Source: an uncultured Enterorhabdus sp. (GTDB taxonomy: Bacteria > Actinomycetota > Coriobacteriia > Coriobacteriales > Eggerthellaceae). Taken from it: a DNA stretch of 17,099 nt. The notes beneath the pieces are model-generated. The model saw nothing but the letters and a program-made list of their open reading frames with translations. It was not told where the DNA came from and made no database searches. Shown one piece after another: positions 1 to 7,089 of this stretch. The translations under genes were made by a program, and so were the position numbers. How positions within the stretch are numbered: the first letter of the stretch is position 1; every line of letters begins with the position of its first letter. The stretch is from the NCBI GenBank assembly GCA_947645965.1, contig CANSES010000024.1:1-17099 (forward strand), in the 5' to 3' direction.

Positions 1-205
1 CCACGGCGTACATCTTCTCGATGTAGTCGACGGTCAGGGGGAAGAAGTCGTAGTCCTTCTCCTGGTTGGAGACGACGGCGGTCACCAGCACGCTCGTCTC
101 GCCACAGGTGACGAGCACGGCGCCGGTGGCCTGCTTGGCCAGCTCGCCCGTTTCCAGGCGGTACTGCTTGCCGTACAACTCGAATTCTTCGACAATCTTG
201 GTCAT
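1..205 (-). CDS. pnp: Polynucleotide phosphorylase, N-terminal fragment (gene runs off left edge)
   Basis: PNPase is the phosphorolytic 3'-to-5' exoribonuclease of mRNA turnover and works in the cytoplasm, often in the degradosome. Only the first 68 or so residues are present. They begin [20 protein letters not shown] and continue with [19 protein letters not shown] and [13 protein letters not shown], which match the first RNase PH-like domain of PNPase. The ATG at 205-203 is the only start possible: the upstream in-frame codons are purine-rich (GAC, GAA, AAA, AGA) and hold no start. It lies directly downstream of rpsO on the same strand, the classical rpsO-pnp pair, with a terminator-like hairpin between them. 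The best Shine-Dalgarno match (GGAGGAG) is about 20 nt from the ATG, which is unusually far; a weaker AAGAAG sits close to the start. The catalytic C-terminal half, KH and S1 domains lie outside the window. Confidence 0.95.
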   Translation of the reverse strand, partial: MTKIVEEFELYGKQYRLETGELAKQATGAVLVTCGETSVLVTAVVSNQEKDYDFFPLTVDYIEKMYAV

Positions 206-224
206 GTCTTCTTTTCTTTCTCTT

Positions 225-247
225 CTCCTCCGCGCCTCATTGCGCGG
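225..247 (-). promoter_or_regulatory. Hairpin next to a GGAGGAG box in the pnp leader
   Basis: On the minus strand CCGCGC (247-242), loop AATGAG and GCGCGG (235-230) form a perfect 6-bp stem. Its 3' arm runs directly into GGAGGAG, the best Shine-Dalgarno match upstream of pnp. In E. coli, pnp is autoregulated through a leader stem cut by RNase III; whether this hairpin plays the same role is inference. Confidence 0.4.
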
Positions 248-333
248 AAGCTCCTTCGGAAGCGGGCTACTTATATTCCCCCGCTCCCGCGACCGCGGCG
301 CACCCTTGCGCCTACGACCGCTCTATACAGCAA

Positions 334-355
334 ACGGGGCCCCGAGGGGCCCCGT
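334..355 (-). terminator. Terminator-like hairpin after rpsO
   Basis: ACGGGGCC (334-341) and GGCCCCGT (348-355) form a perfect 8-bp GC-rich stem around a 6-nt loop, starting 12 bases downstream of the rpsO stop codon. On the minus strand the stem is followed by TTTGCTG, a weak T-tract, so it may be partial and allow read-through into pnp, or act as a 3'-end stabiliser or processing site. Confidence 0.6.
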
Positions 356-366
356 ACCTGCTCGAA

Positions 367-654
367 CTAGATGTTGTCGCGGATGCCGAGCTTCTTGATG
401 AGCTCGCGGTACTCGTCGATGTTGCGGTTCTTGATGTACTTCAGCATACCGCGGCGCTTACCGATGAGCATCATGAGGCCGCGGCGGGTGTGGTTGTCCT
501 TCTTGTGCACCTTCAGGTGCTCGGTGAGGTTGCGGATGCGCTCGGAGAGGATCGCCACCTGCACCTCGGCGGAACCGGAGTCCTGCTCGTTCTTGCCGAA
601 CTCGCGCATGAGCTCAGCGGTGCGCTCCTTGGAGATGCTGTCCTTGTTGGCCAT
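367..654 (-). CDS. rpsO: 30S ribosomal protein S15
   Basis: S15 binds the central domain of 16S rRNA early in 30S assembly. The protein is 95 residues (family about 88-90) and carries the S15 signature: GSAEVQVAILSERIRNLTEHLKVHKKD followed by NHTRRGLMMLIGKRRGMLKYIKN. I use the ATG at 654-652, because AAGGTGG lies 5 bases upstream of it. A GTG at 663 would add three residues but would overlap this Shine-Dalgarno. The gene has its own promoter near 791-819 and a roughly 130-nt leader with hairpins, and is followed by a terminator-like stem and pnp. In several bacteria S15 represses its own translation through leader structures; that is possible here but not shown. Confidence 0.97.
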   Translation of the reverse strand: MANKDSISKERTAELMREFGKNEQDSGSAEVQVAILSERIRNLTEHLKVHKKDNHTRRGLMMLIGKRRGMLKYIKNRNIDEYRELIKKLGIRDNI

Positions 655-672
655 GATTGCCACCTTTCTTCT

Positions 673-709
673 GCGGAAATGCCCGCGTACCTTCGCCGCT
701 TGGCGCGGC
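673..709 (-). promoter_or_regulatory. Paired hairpins in the rpsO leader
   Basis: On the minus strand GCCGC-GCCAA-GCGGC (709-695) is followed by GCGG-N6-CCGC (686-673), the latter ending just upstream of the rpsO Shine-Dalgarno. Two adjacent short stems at this position are the kind of structure S15 can bind for autoregulation in other bacteria. No specific match to a described S15 leader is claimed. Confidence 0.3.
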
Positions 710-790
710 TCTTTCTGTCGTCGGCTCCGAGCGGGAAAGCGGGTGGCGCATTCGGGCTAGGGGCCGATGGGCTGTTTGCACAGCTTGCCT

Positions 791-819
791 AGTATAGGCG
801 AGGCGGCCAGCTCCCACAA
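791..819 (-). promoter_or_regulatory. Sigma-70-type promoter for rpsO
   Basis: On the minus strand TTGTGG (819-814), a 17-bp spacer and TATACT (796-791) resemble a housekeeping promoter. Transcription would begin near 784 and give a leader of about 130 nt before the rpsO ATG. The -10 sits within a perfect palindrome, GCCTA-GTA-TAGGC (787-799), and the predicted transcript would begin with GCTGT-GCAA-ACAGC (784-771), a short 5' hairpin. The rest of the 655-924 gap holds no gene I can support. Confidence 0.65.
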
Positions 820-924
820 GGGCCGATTTCGCCAGCGTCACGGTATCTGCACAGGGCGCCGGCCAGCGGCACGACGACCCGGCGGCCGAGCGAGGGGCCG
901 GGCGCTTTCGGGCACTCCCCTTCC

Positions 925-1692
925 CTAGAACAGCCCGCTGGCGAAGAGGAACTCGAGCGACTTCAGCGGGCTGCCCACATGGGCGCGCACGAGGGACTGC
1001 ACCAGGTGCAGCACGGCGAAGGAGGCCGATTCGTCGGCCGGCCCCGCGGCGATGGCGTCGAAGGTGCTCGTGAGGAAGTACTGGCCCCAGCACAGGGTGG
1101 CCGCGTCCACCAGCTCGGTCTCCAGCAAGGGGCGGCAGCGCTCGCAGGCCACACCGCCCTCGATGGCCGAGAACGGCAGGCGCGCGCCCTCCTGCAATGC
1201 CACGGGCTCGCCGCAGCCGACGCACACTTCCAGACTGGGGCGCAGGCCCGAGAACGCGAGGGTCTTCAGCAGATGGGCCGCCGCGCATGCCAGACGGTGG
1301 TTGTCGTCGACGTCGTCCATCACGTCCAGGGCCCGCTCGGCCGATTGGAACAGCCGCGGGTTCGCCAGCCCCGTCTGGGACAGGCGGCCCAGCAGCTCCA
1401 ACATGGGCATGGCCGCCGCCGAGGCCTCGACGGAGCAGCGCAGATGATCGTGAGCCGCTACGAGCCGCGCCTCCTTCGCGATATCCAGGCTGCGCCCCCG
1501 GGCGCAGAGCAGATCGGCCACGCAGAAGGGCTCGGTGCGGGCAGCGAAGGGGCTCTTCGGCTTGCGGGCCCCCTTGGCCACGGCGCGCAGCTGGCTGCCG
1601 TCCTCGGCGAGCATCGTTAAGATGAGGTCGCTTTCCGAGAGCTTCGTACGCCGCAGCACGAGCACCCGCTGGTTGTAGGTGGGGGCCGCCAC
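925..1692 (-). CDS. recO: DNA repair protein RecO
   Basis: RecO loads RecA onto SSB-coated single-stranded DNA and anneals strands in the RecFOR recombination pathway. The 255-residue length fits the family (about 240-260). The N-terminal OB-fold region (residues 5-80) has the usual QRVLVLRRTKLSESDLIL start and VAKGARKPKS. A zinc-finger module is visible as C157-x2-C160 and C183-x2-C186, and a helical C-terminal segment with HLVQSLVRAHVG follows. The start is a GTG only 12 bases after the PASTA gene's stop and lacks a clear Shine-Dalgarno, so translational coupling with the upstream gene is likely. In many genomes recO follows era; here a PASTA-domain gene is wedged between them. Confidence 0.95.
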   Translation of the reverse strand: MAAPTYNQRVLVLRRTKLSESDLILTMLAEDGSQLRAVAKGARKPKSPFAARTEPFCVADLLCARGRSLDIAKEARLVAAHDHLRCSVEASAAAMPMLELLGRLSQTGLANPRLFQSAERALDVMDDVDDNHRLACAAAHLLKTLAFSGLRPSLEVCVGCGEPVALQEGARLPFSAIEGGVACERCRPLLETELVDAATLCWGQYFLTSTFDAIAAGPADESASFAVLHLVQSLVRAHVGSPLKSLEFLFASGLF

Positions 1693-1704
1693 GGCGCGCG
1701 GGGC

Positions 1705-3972
1705 CTAGTAGGTGATGGCGGGGTTGGCGTAGGACACCTTGTTGTTGTCGTCCCACACGATGCCGCCCTCGACCACCGAGGTCTCCTTGTCGTAGTAGGT
1801 CTTCTGGCCCAGGCCGAAGGGCAGGTTCACCACTTCGAACTTGCGGGCGACCACCTTGTAGCTCACCTCGTTGTCGCCGCGGTAGGACACGCTCTCCACC
1901 GATTCCACCTTGTAGCTGGCCTCGTCGGTCTTGAGAATGGCCTCGGGCAGGATGGACTTCGTCAGCTCCACCAGCTCGTTGGCCCGCGACTTGGCGATGA
2001 GCAGGGTCACCTCCGAGCCGGAGTTCAGCTCGGTGCCCGCCTCGGGATCGGTGCCCACGGCCGTGCCCTCGGCCACGTCCTCGGTGTAGTAGCGCTGGGT
2101 GTTCACGGCGTAGCCCTCGGCCTCCAGGGCGGCCACGGCGTCGTCGCGGCCGAGCCCGGCCACGTCGGGCACGGTGAAGGGCACCGCCACGGTGAGGGTG
2201 ATCCCATCGCCGGAGAGCGCCTGGGTGCCGGCCTCGGGCGTCACGGCCAGCACGGTGCCGGCGGCCTCGTTGGACTTCTGCTGGGTCATCTCCACCGCCG
2301 TGAAGCCCTCGGCGGTAAGCGCATCGGTGGCCTCCTGCTGGGACAGGCCCACTACTGCGGGAATGACGCGGGGCGTGGCCACTTCCAGGGCGATGGTGCT
2401 GCCCTCGTCGGCGCGAGTGCCCCCGTTCGGGTTGGCGGACAGCACGGTGCCGGCGGTCTCGTCGGACTTCACCTCGGTCACCTCGGCGACAAAGCCCTTC
2501 TCCCCCAGCTTCGCGATGGCCTCGTCCTTGGTCAGGCCCACCACCTCGGGGATCGTCTTGCCGCCCCACATCTCGGCCGCATAGGTGCCGGCGGCCACGC
2601 CCGCGCCGCCCAGCAGCACGGCCACCACCACGGCGGCCGCGATGATGAACGGCTTCTTGGAGCGCGGGGCGTGGAACTTGGGGGCCTTGGCAGTCTTGGG
2701 CGGCTTGGGGGCCTTCTCCTTCTTCGGAGCCTTGGCGGCCTTGTCGGCCTTGGAAGCCGCCGCGGCGTTGCCGGAGGCCTCGCGCGCCGCCGTCTCGTCG
2801 GCTGCGGGCGCGCTGTCAGAGGCCTGCTTGCGCGGAGAATGCTTGCCGGCATCCTCGGCGCCCTCGGCGGCCAGGCCCGTCGCGGCCTTGTCGCGCACCA
2901 CGGGCAGCTCGCTCGTGCCGGCGGCCTCGCGCACGGCCATACCGGCCGCGCCGCCGAGCACGAGACCCGCCTCCTCGGCGGTATCCGCCTCGGGCGCGGG
3001 CGCCTCGTCGGCGGCCGCGGTGCTCTCGATGCCGCGCTCCCCCAGCACTGCCAGGCCGCGCTCGGCCGTGGGCAGCTCCAGGGCGGCGGTGCGGGCCGCC
3101 TCGGCGGTCTCAGCGGCCTTGGCACGGACCTTGCCGCGACGGCCGGCGCGCTCGAAGAGTCCCACCACGCCATCGCCGGTGAGCAGCACCGAGTTCAGCT
3201 CCTCGGCGTTCAGGGAAGCCGCCCCGCCGCCCAGCTCGCGGCGCCAGGAGCGCACCTCTTCCTCGGACAGGGTGCCCGTCCGCTCGAGCAGGGCCGCGGC
3301 ACCGGGGGCCTCCACGACGCGCTCGGCGTCGTCCTCGTGCACGACGGCTTCCGTGACCGCGGCCTCCGTCGCAGCGGCGGCAGCCGCCGCCAGGGCCGCC
3401 TCGTCCTCGCCGTGGTCCTCGCGCTCGGCCGCCTTCGCTGCCCGGGCCTCTTCCCGGGCCGCGGCAGCGGCGGCCTTGGCGGCCTGCTTGGCGGCGCGCT
3501 TCTCTTCCCTGGCCTGCTGCTTCTCGAACTTCTTGGCCATGCGGCGCTGCTCGCGCTCGCGGCGGCGCAGCTCGCGCTCGGAAAGGCCCATGGTGTAGTT
3601 GCGCGCCTGGGGCACGTACTCGTCGCGGATCACGGGAATCTCGGCGGTGTCGCCGGCATGGGCATCGGCCACGGGCGGCACGTAGCTGGAATCCACCAGA
3701 CGCTCGAAGCCCGAGAAGTCCGGCTCGCTCGCCGGCTCGGGCAGAGGATCCAGCACGTCGGCCACCGACGGGCGCGCCGGGGGCGCGGGCGGCACCACGT
3801 CGGGCACCTTCAAAATGGGGGGCACGGCGGTCAGCGCGGCATCGCGGCGCCGTCCCATCTCGGCGGGGTCGGGCACCGCGGGGATGCGGTCGCTGGACAG
3901 AAAGACATGGCCGCACTTCTCGCAGAAGGCGGCATCGTCGGTATTATCGAATGAGCAGTGGGGGCATTTCAT
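1705..3972 (-). CDS. Zinc-ribbon / single-TM / triple-PASTA membrane protein without a kinase domain
   Basis: This 755-residue protein has clear modules. Residues 3-20 form a zinc ribbon (CPHC, then CEKC). A Pro-rich stretch follows, then a highly charged segment at about 130-195 (ERELRRREREQRRMAKKFEK onward) likely to be coiled coil or long helix. Next is a long Ala/Glu-rich region and a Lys/Pro-rich block (about 408-440) just before one hydrophobic segment (about 442-464). Three PASTA repeats follow at about 473-533, 536-598 and 599-661 (IPEVVGL, IPAVVGL, VPDVAGL), and a unique C-terminal tail of about 95 residues. The positive-inside rule puts the zinc ribbon in the cytoplasm and PASTA outside, where such domains bind peptidoglycan or muropeptides. 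There is no Ser/Thr kinase or penicillin-binding domain, the usual partners of PASTA. The ATG at 3972 has AGGAGA 7 bases upstream and is preferred over the adjacent TTG at 3975. The substrate and exact role are unknown; a cell-wall-sensing or scaffolding role is inference. Confidence 0.85.
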   Translation of the reverse strand: MKCPHCSFDNTDDAAFCEKCGHVFLSSDRIPAVPDPAEMGRRRDAALTAVPPILKVPDVVPPAPPARPSVADVLDPLPEPASEPDFSGFERLVDSSYVPPVADAHAGDTAEIPVIRDEYVPQARNYTMGLSERELRRREREQRRMAKKFEKQQAREEKRAAKQAAKAAAAAAREEARAAKAAEREDHGEDEAALAAAAAAATEAAVTEAVVHEDDAERVVEAPGAAALLERTGTLSEEEVRSWRRELGGGAASLNAEELNSVLLTGDGVVGLFERAGRRGKVRAKAAETAEAARTAALELPTAERGLAVLGERGIESTAAADEAPAPEADTAEEAGLVLGGAAGMAVREAAGTSELPVVRDKAATGLAAEGAEDAGKHSPRKQASDSAPAADETAAREASGNAAAASKADKAAKAPKKEKAPKPPKTAKAPKFHAPRSKKPFIIAAAVVVAVLLGGAGVAAGTYAAEMWGGKTIPEVVGLTKDEAIAKLGEKGFVAEVTEVKSDETAGTVLSANPNGGTRADEGSTIALEVATPRVIPAVVGLSQQEATDALTAEGFTAVEMTQQKSNEAAGTVLAVTPEAGTQALSGDGITLTVAVPFTVPDVAGLGRDDAVAALEAEGYAVNTQRYYTEDVAEGTAVGTDPEAGTELNSGSEVTLLIAKSRANELVELTKSILPEAILKTDEASYKVESVESVSYRGDNEVSYKVVARKFEVVNLPFGLGQKTYYDKETSVVEGGIVWDDNNKVSYANPAITY

Positions 3973-4007
3973 CAACGGTTCTCCTCATTGTGTACGCAAG
4001 TAGGAGA

Positions 4008-4013
4008 ATTGTA
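4008..4013 (-). promoter_or_regulatory. Possible -10 element upstream of the PASTA gene
   Basis: TACAAT on the minus strand (4013-4008) lies 35 bases before the ATG at 3972, just after the era stop. I see no good -35 at 16-18 bp, so this is a tentative internal promoter; read-through from era is equally possible. Confidence 0.25.
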
Positions 4014-4028
4014 GCGCAGATATACCGC

Positions 4029-4982
4029 CTACGCACCTTCTCCGTAACCGAATCGGCGAATTTGATTCGCGTCGCGGCGCCAGTTCTTCCGCACCTTCAC
4101 CGACAGGTCCAAAAACACCTTGGACCCCAGGAGAAGCTCCAGGTCGCGCCGGGCCTCGGTGCCGATGCGCTTGATGGCGGCGCCGCGCTTGCCGATGATG
4201 ATGCCCTTCTGGCTGTCGCGCTCCACGTAGATGACCGCGTAGATGCGGTAGAGATTCGGGGCCTCGAACTCCATCTCCTCCACCCCCACGCCGATGGCAT
4301 GGGGCACCTCGTCGAAGAAGTTGCGCAGCACCTTCTCGCGGATGAACTCGGCCACCATCACTTCCAAGGGCTGGTCGGTCTCCATGTCGGCGGGGAACCA
4401 CGCCGGGCCCTCGGGCAGAAGGAACTGCACCTCTTCCACGAAGGCGTCCACGTTGCGGCCCGTGGTGGAGGACAGGCCCACCATGGCGTCCCAGTCGCAC
4501 AGCGCCTCGGCCGCCTCGCGCTGGGCGCTGATCTGGGCATCGGAGGCCATGTCGGTCTTGGAGAGCACGCAGATCTTCGCCGAGCCCTTCGCGGCCCGCA
4601 CCTGCTCGGCCACCCACTCGTCGCCCCGGCCGATGGGCTGGGAGGCGTCGATGAGCATGGCCACCACGTCCACGTCCTCCAACGCCTTGATGGCCGAGGT
4701 GTTCAGCTCCTCGCCCAAGGCGTCCTTGGGCTTGTGCAGGCCCGGCGTGTCCACGATGATCATCTGCATCGCGTCGGTGGTGTACACGGCGCGGAAGCGG
4801 TGGCGCGTGGTCTGGGCGGTGTTGGAGGTGATGGCGATCTTCTTGCCCATGATGGCGTTCAGCAGCGTGGACTTGCCCGCGTTGGGGCGGCCTACCAGGG
4901 TGACAAACCCGCTCTTGAAATCGGGGTTGGTGGGGAACGAGCCCCCCATGGGGTTTTCCGCGAAGTAGGCGTCCAGATCCAT
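4029..4982 (-). CDS. era: GTPase Era (16S rRNA / 30S maturation)
   Basis: Era is a Ras-like GTPase with a C-terminal KH domain that binds the 3' end of 16S rRNA and assists 30S assembly. The 317-residue product has G1 GRPNAGKST (31-39), a switch region with TAQTTRHR (55-62), G3 DTPGL (78-82) and G5 SSTTG (171-175). The KH motif IIIGKRGAAIKRIG lies at 261-274. The G4 motif reads SKTD (141-144) rather than the canonical NKxD. The start is the ATG at 4982, with AAAGGA about 6 bases upstream; the open frame extends further up but that part overlaps dgkA in another frame. It follows dgkA after 29 bases, and the ybeY-dgkA-era cluster groups 16S rRNA maturation factors (YbeY, Era), as in many Gram-positives. 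Confidence 0.97.
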   Translation of the reverse strand: MDLDAYFAENPMGGSFPTNPDFKSGFVTLVGRPNAGKSTLLNAIMGKKIAITSNTAQTTRHRFRAVYTTDAMQMIIVDTPGLHKPKDALGEELNTSAIKALEDVDVVAMLIDASQPIGRGDEWVAEQVRAAKGSAKICVLSKTDMASDAQISAQREAAEALCDWDAMVGLSSTTGRNVDAFVEEVQFLLPEGPAWFPADMETDQPLEVMVAEFIREKVLRNFFDEVPHAIGVGVEEMEFEAPNLYRIYAVIYVERDSQKGIIIGKRGAAIKRIGTEARRDLELLLGSKVFLDLSVKVRKNWRRDANQIRRFGYGEGA

Positions 4983-5011
4983 GACTGTCCTTTCAATAGG
5001 GGCCTTGCGCC

Positions 5012-5542
5012 CTAGGAGAAACGTTGCACGATGTAAGGGAAAAACACGATGAGCCCCACCACGACCGAGCCGACGCTGGCCAGCAATACGGCCCCGGCCC
5101 CCGCGTCCTTGGCGGCGCGGGCCAGATCGTGCCACTGGGGACTCGCCAGATCCACCGCCGATTCCACGGCCGTGTTCACCACCTCGGCCACGGCCACCAC
5201 CATGATGGCCAGCACGATGGCGAGCCAGTCGGCCCGCGAGATGCCCAAGATAATGCCGGCGGCCACGGCGAGCACGGCCACGGCCAGCTGGATCTTCAAG
5301 TTGCGCTGGGAGGCGAAGGCGTAGGCGATGCCGCGGCCGGCACAGCGGAAGGCGCACCACAGCGGGAAGCGCCCCTCACCGGTGGCGCGGCTGTCGGCGG
5401 CGGTGCGCACCAGGTGGCCGCCGCAGCCGCAGCTTTCGGCCGCCGACGGCGCCGCGCCGTCGGGGCGGGGTGCCTCGGGCCCTGCGCCCACCGTGGGACG
5501 AGGGCTTTCCGGCTCGTCGCGCTGGTCGCGCTCGGCGGGCAC
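5012..5542 (-). CDS. dgkA: Diacylglycerol / undecaprenol kinase family membrane protein
   Basis: Members of this small membrane-kinase family phosphorylate diacylglycerol or, in Gram-positives, mostly undecaprenol, feeding the lipid carrier back into cell-wall synthesis. The core (about residues 58-176) has the family signature EVVNTAVESAVDL (120-132), then ARAAKDAGAGAVLLAS (141-156), which hold the nucleotide- and metal-binding acidic residues. Three hydrophobic helices lie at about 84-101, 105-120 and 148-171. An N-terminal extension of about 57 residues is Pro/Glu/Ala-rich, contains a CGC triplet, and is not typical of the family (usually about 120-140 residues in total). The assigned GTG start is 6 bases after the ybeY stop with no visible Shine-Dalgarno; a GTG at codon 45 is an alternative that would give a near-normal length. 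Gene order ybeY-dgkA-era is a common arrangement. Confidence 0.9.
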   Translation of the reverse strand: MPAERDQRDEPESPRPTVGAGPEAPRPDGAAPSAAESCGCGGHLVRTAADSRATGEGRFPLWCAFRCAGRGIAYAFASQRNLKIQLAVAVLAVAAGIILGISRADWLAIVLAIMVVAVAEVVNTAVESAVDLASPQWHDLARAAKDAGAGAVLLASVGSVVVGLIVFFPYIVQRFS

Positions 5543-5548
5543 GATCCG

Positions 5549-6037
5549 CTAGCGATTCTCGTCGATAGCGGGCAGGTCCCGCTCCGACCAGGCCGTGAGC
5601 AGCTCCTTCTCGCGGCCCTCCATGACCTCGGCCTCATCGTCGGTGATGTGGTCGTAGCCGCACAGGTGCAAAAGCCCGTGCACGAGCAAGAGGCTGATCT
5701 CCTGCTCGAAGGAATTGCCGTACTCGTCGGCCTGGGCCGCGGCCACATCGGGAGCGATGATGATGTCGCCCAGCTCGTAGAGCGGGCAGTTCGGCCCGTC
5801 GGCGGCGGTCATGTCGTCGGCGATGTTGTCGCACTCGAAGGACAGCACGTCGGTGGGGCCCTCGATGCCGCGGAAGCGCTCGTTCAGCTCGGCGATCTTC
5901 TCGTTGTCCACGAAGCTGATGGACACCTCGGTGTTCACGGGCTTGCCCTCGCGCTCCAACACGAACTGGGCTAGGCGCGCCAGGGGCAGCTCGCTCAGCG
6001 CGTCCTCGCCGTGGCTGTAGGTGATCAGGATTTCCAT
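5549..6037 (-). CDS. ybeY: Endoribonuclease / rRNA maturation factor YbeY
   Basis: YbeY is a zinc-dependent single-strand RNA endonuclease needed for 16S rRNA 3'-end processing and ribosome quality control. The 162-residue length is typical. The metal-binding motif H120-GLL-H124-LCGYD-H130 is intact, and the conserved PTDVLSFE (61-68) and GDIIIAPDVA (90-99) blocks are present. The ATG at 6037 lies 5 bases after the phoH stop, with AAAGG about 10 bases upstream; the longer open frame overlaps phoH and is not used. phoH-ybeY pairing is very widespread. Confidence 0.97.
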   Translation of the reverse strand: MEILITYSHGEDALSELPLARLAQFVLEREGKPVNTEVSISFVDNEKIAELNERFRGIEGPTDVLSFECDNIADDMTAADGPNCPLYELGDIIIAPDVAAAQADEYGNSFEQEISLLLVHGLLHLCGYDHITDDEAEVMEGREKELLTAWSERDLPAIDENR

Positions 6038-6042
6038 GGGAA

Positions 6043-6999
6043 TCAAGCCTTTCTGTCCGCGCGCTCGTAGGCCGCCACGATGGTGGCCACCAGGGAATGG
6101 CGCACGACGTCCTTTCCGGAAAGATCGCAAAACGCGATGTCGTCGATGCCCTCCAGGATGGAGCGCACCTGCACAAGGCCGCTTTGGCCTCGTGGAAGAT
6201 CGATCTGGGAGATATCGCCGGTGACGACGATCTTCGAGCCGAAGCCGAGACGCGTCAGCGCCATCTTCATCTGCTCGGGGGTGGTGTTCTGGGCCTCATC
6301 CAAGATGATGAAGGCGTCGTTCAGGGTGCGGCCGCGCATGAAGGCCAGGGGCGCGACCTCGATGACACCGGTCTCGATGAGGGCGTTGGCGCGCTCCATG
6401 TCGAACATGGAGTACAGCGCGTCGTAGAGCGGGCGAATATAAGGGTCCACCTTCTCGAAAAGGGTGCCGGGCAGAAAGCCCAGGCTCTCGCCGGCCTCCA
6501 CGATGGGGCGCGACAGCACGATGCGGCCCACTTCCTTGCGCTTTAGGGCCGCCACCGCCATGGCCATGGCCAGGTAGGTCTTGCCCGTGCCGGCCGGCCC
6601 GATGGCGAAGGTGACGGTGTGGTCGCGGATGGCGTCCACGTAGTGCTTCTGGCCGGCGGTCTTCGGGCGGATGGCCCGGCCGCGGTAGGACAGCAGCACG
6701 TCGTCGCGCAGGGCCGACGGGGCGAACTCGGCGTGGCGCAAAAGCTCGATGGAATGGCGCACGGAGTCGACGTCGGGGGCCTGGCCGCTCTCGGCCTGGC
6801 GGAACAGATCGGTGAGCAGCGCGGTGAGCTGCTGCACCTCGATGGGGTCGCCGGCCAGGGCCACGGTGTCGCCGCGCACGGTGATGCGGGCGTCGAAGGC
6901 CTCCTCCATCTGATGGAGTATCTCGTCATGGGCCCCCACGACACACGCCATGTCCACCGAAGGCGGTGCCGCGAGCGTTGTCTGCATCAAATCAGTCAT
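6043..6999 (-). CDS. phoH: PhoH-like ATPase
   Basis: PhoH-family proteins are cytoplasmic P-loop ATPases, with proposed RNA-helicase-like activity; the physiological substrate is not settled. The 318-residue protein has Walker A GPAGTGKT (134-141), Walker B IILDEAQN (231-238), and the conserved SRPIVEAGESLGFLPG (163-178) and TGDISQIDLPRG (260-271) blocks. The start is the ATG at 6999, without a convincing Shine-Dalgarno; a strong promoter ends 8 bases upstream, suggesting a leaderless transcript. It heads the phoH-ybeY-dgkA-era unit, with gaps of 5, 6 and 29 bases that imply cotranscription. Confidence 0.97.
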   Translation of the reverse strand: MTDLMQTTLAAPPSVDMACVVGAHDEILHQMEEAFDARITVRGDTVALAGDPIEVQQLTALLTDLFRQAESGQAPDVDSVRHSIELLRHAEFAPSALRDDVLLSYRGRAIRPKTAGQKHYVDAIRDHTVTFAIGPAGTGKTYLAMAMAVAALKRKEVGRIVLSRPIVEAGESLGFLPGTLFEKVDPYIRPLYDALYSMFDMERANALIETGVIEVAPLAFMRGRTLNDAFIILDEAQNTTPEQMKMALTRLGFGSKIVVTGDISQIDLPRGQSGLVQVRSILEGIDDIAFCDLSGKDVVRHSLVATIVAAYERADRKA

Positions 7000-7006
7000 G
7001 CCCGCT

Positions 7007-7035
7007 ATTGTACCCTAAGTTGCGCGCCCGCTCAA
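7007..7035 (-). promoter_or_regulatory. Strong sigma-70-type promoter abutting phoH
   Basis: On the minus strand TTGAGC (7035-7030), a 17-bp spacer and TACAAT (7012-7007) form a near-consensus promoter. The usual start point, 7 bases past the -10, is the A of the phoH ATG at 6999. The rest of the mtaB-phoH gap (7036-7089) shows no convincing terminator. Confidence 0.65.
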
Positions 7036-7089
7036 AATGACGTTTCCCCCACGAGACCCAGAGCCGCCTATCCGCCGCCCGATGGACTC

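Noticed and set aside
878..902. Terminator after recO (CCCGGC / GCCGGG)
   Set aside because: 6-bp stem with a 13-base loop and no T-tract; not better than expected in GC-rich DNA.
655..924. tRNA or small RNA gene upstream of rpsO
   Set aside because: No cloverleaf or conserved T-arm found; the region is explained by a promoter and leader.
614..2569. Long minus-strand frame of 651 codons across recO and the PASTA gene
   Set aside because: It is an alternate frame of two recognised genes, with Arg/Gly-rich composition typical of GC-rich shadow frames and no family features.
3951..5015. 354-codon plus-strand frame opposite era
   Set aside because: Same antisense-shadow composition; era's motifs are on the other strand.
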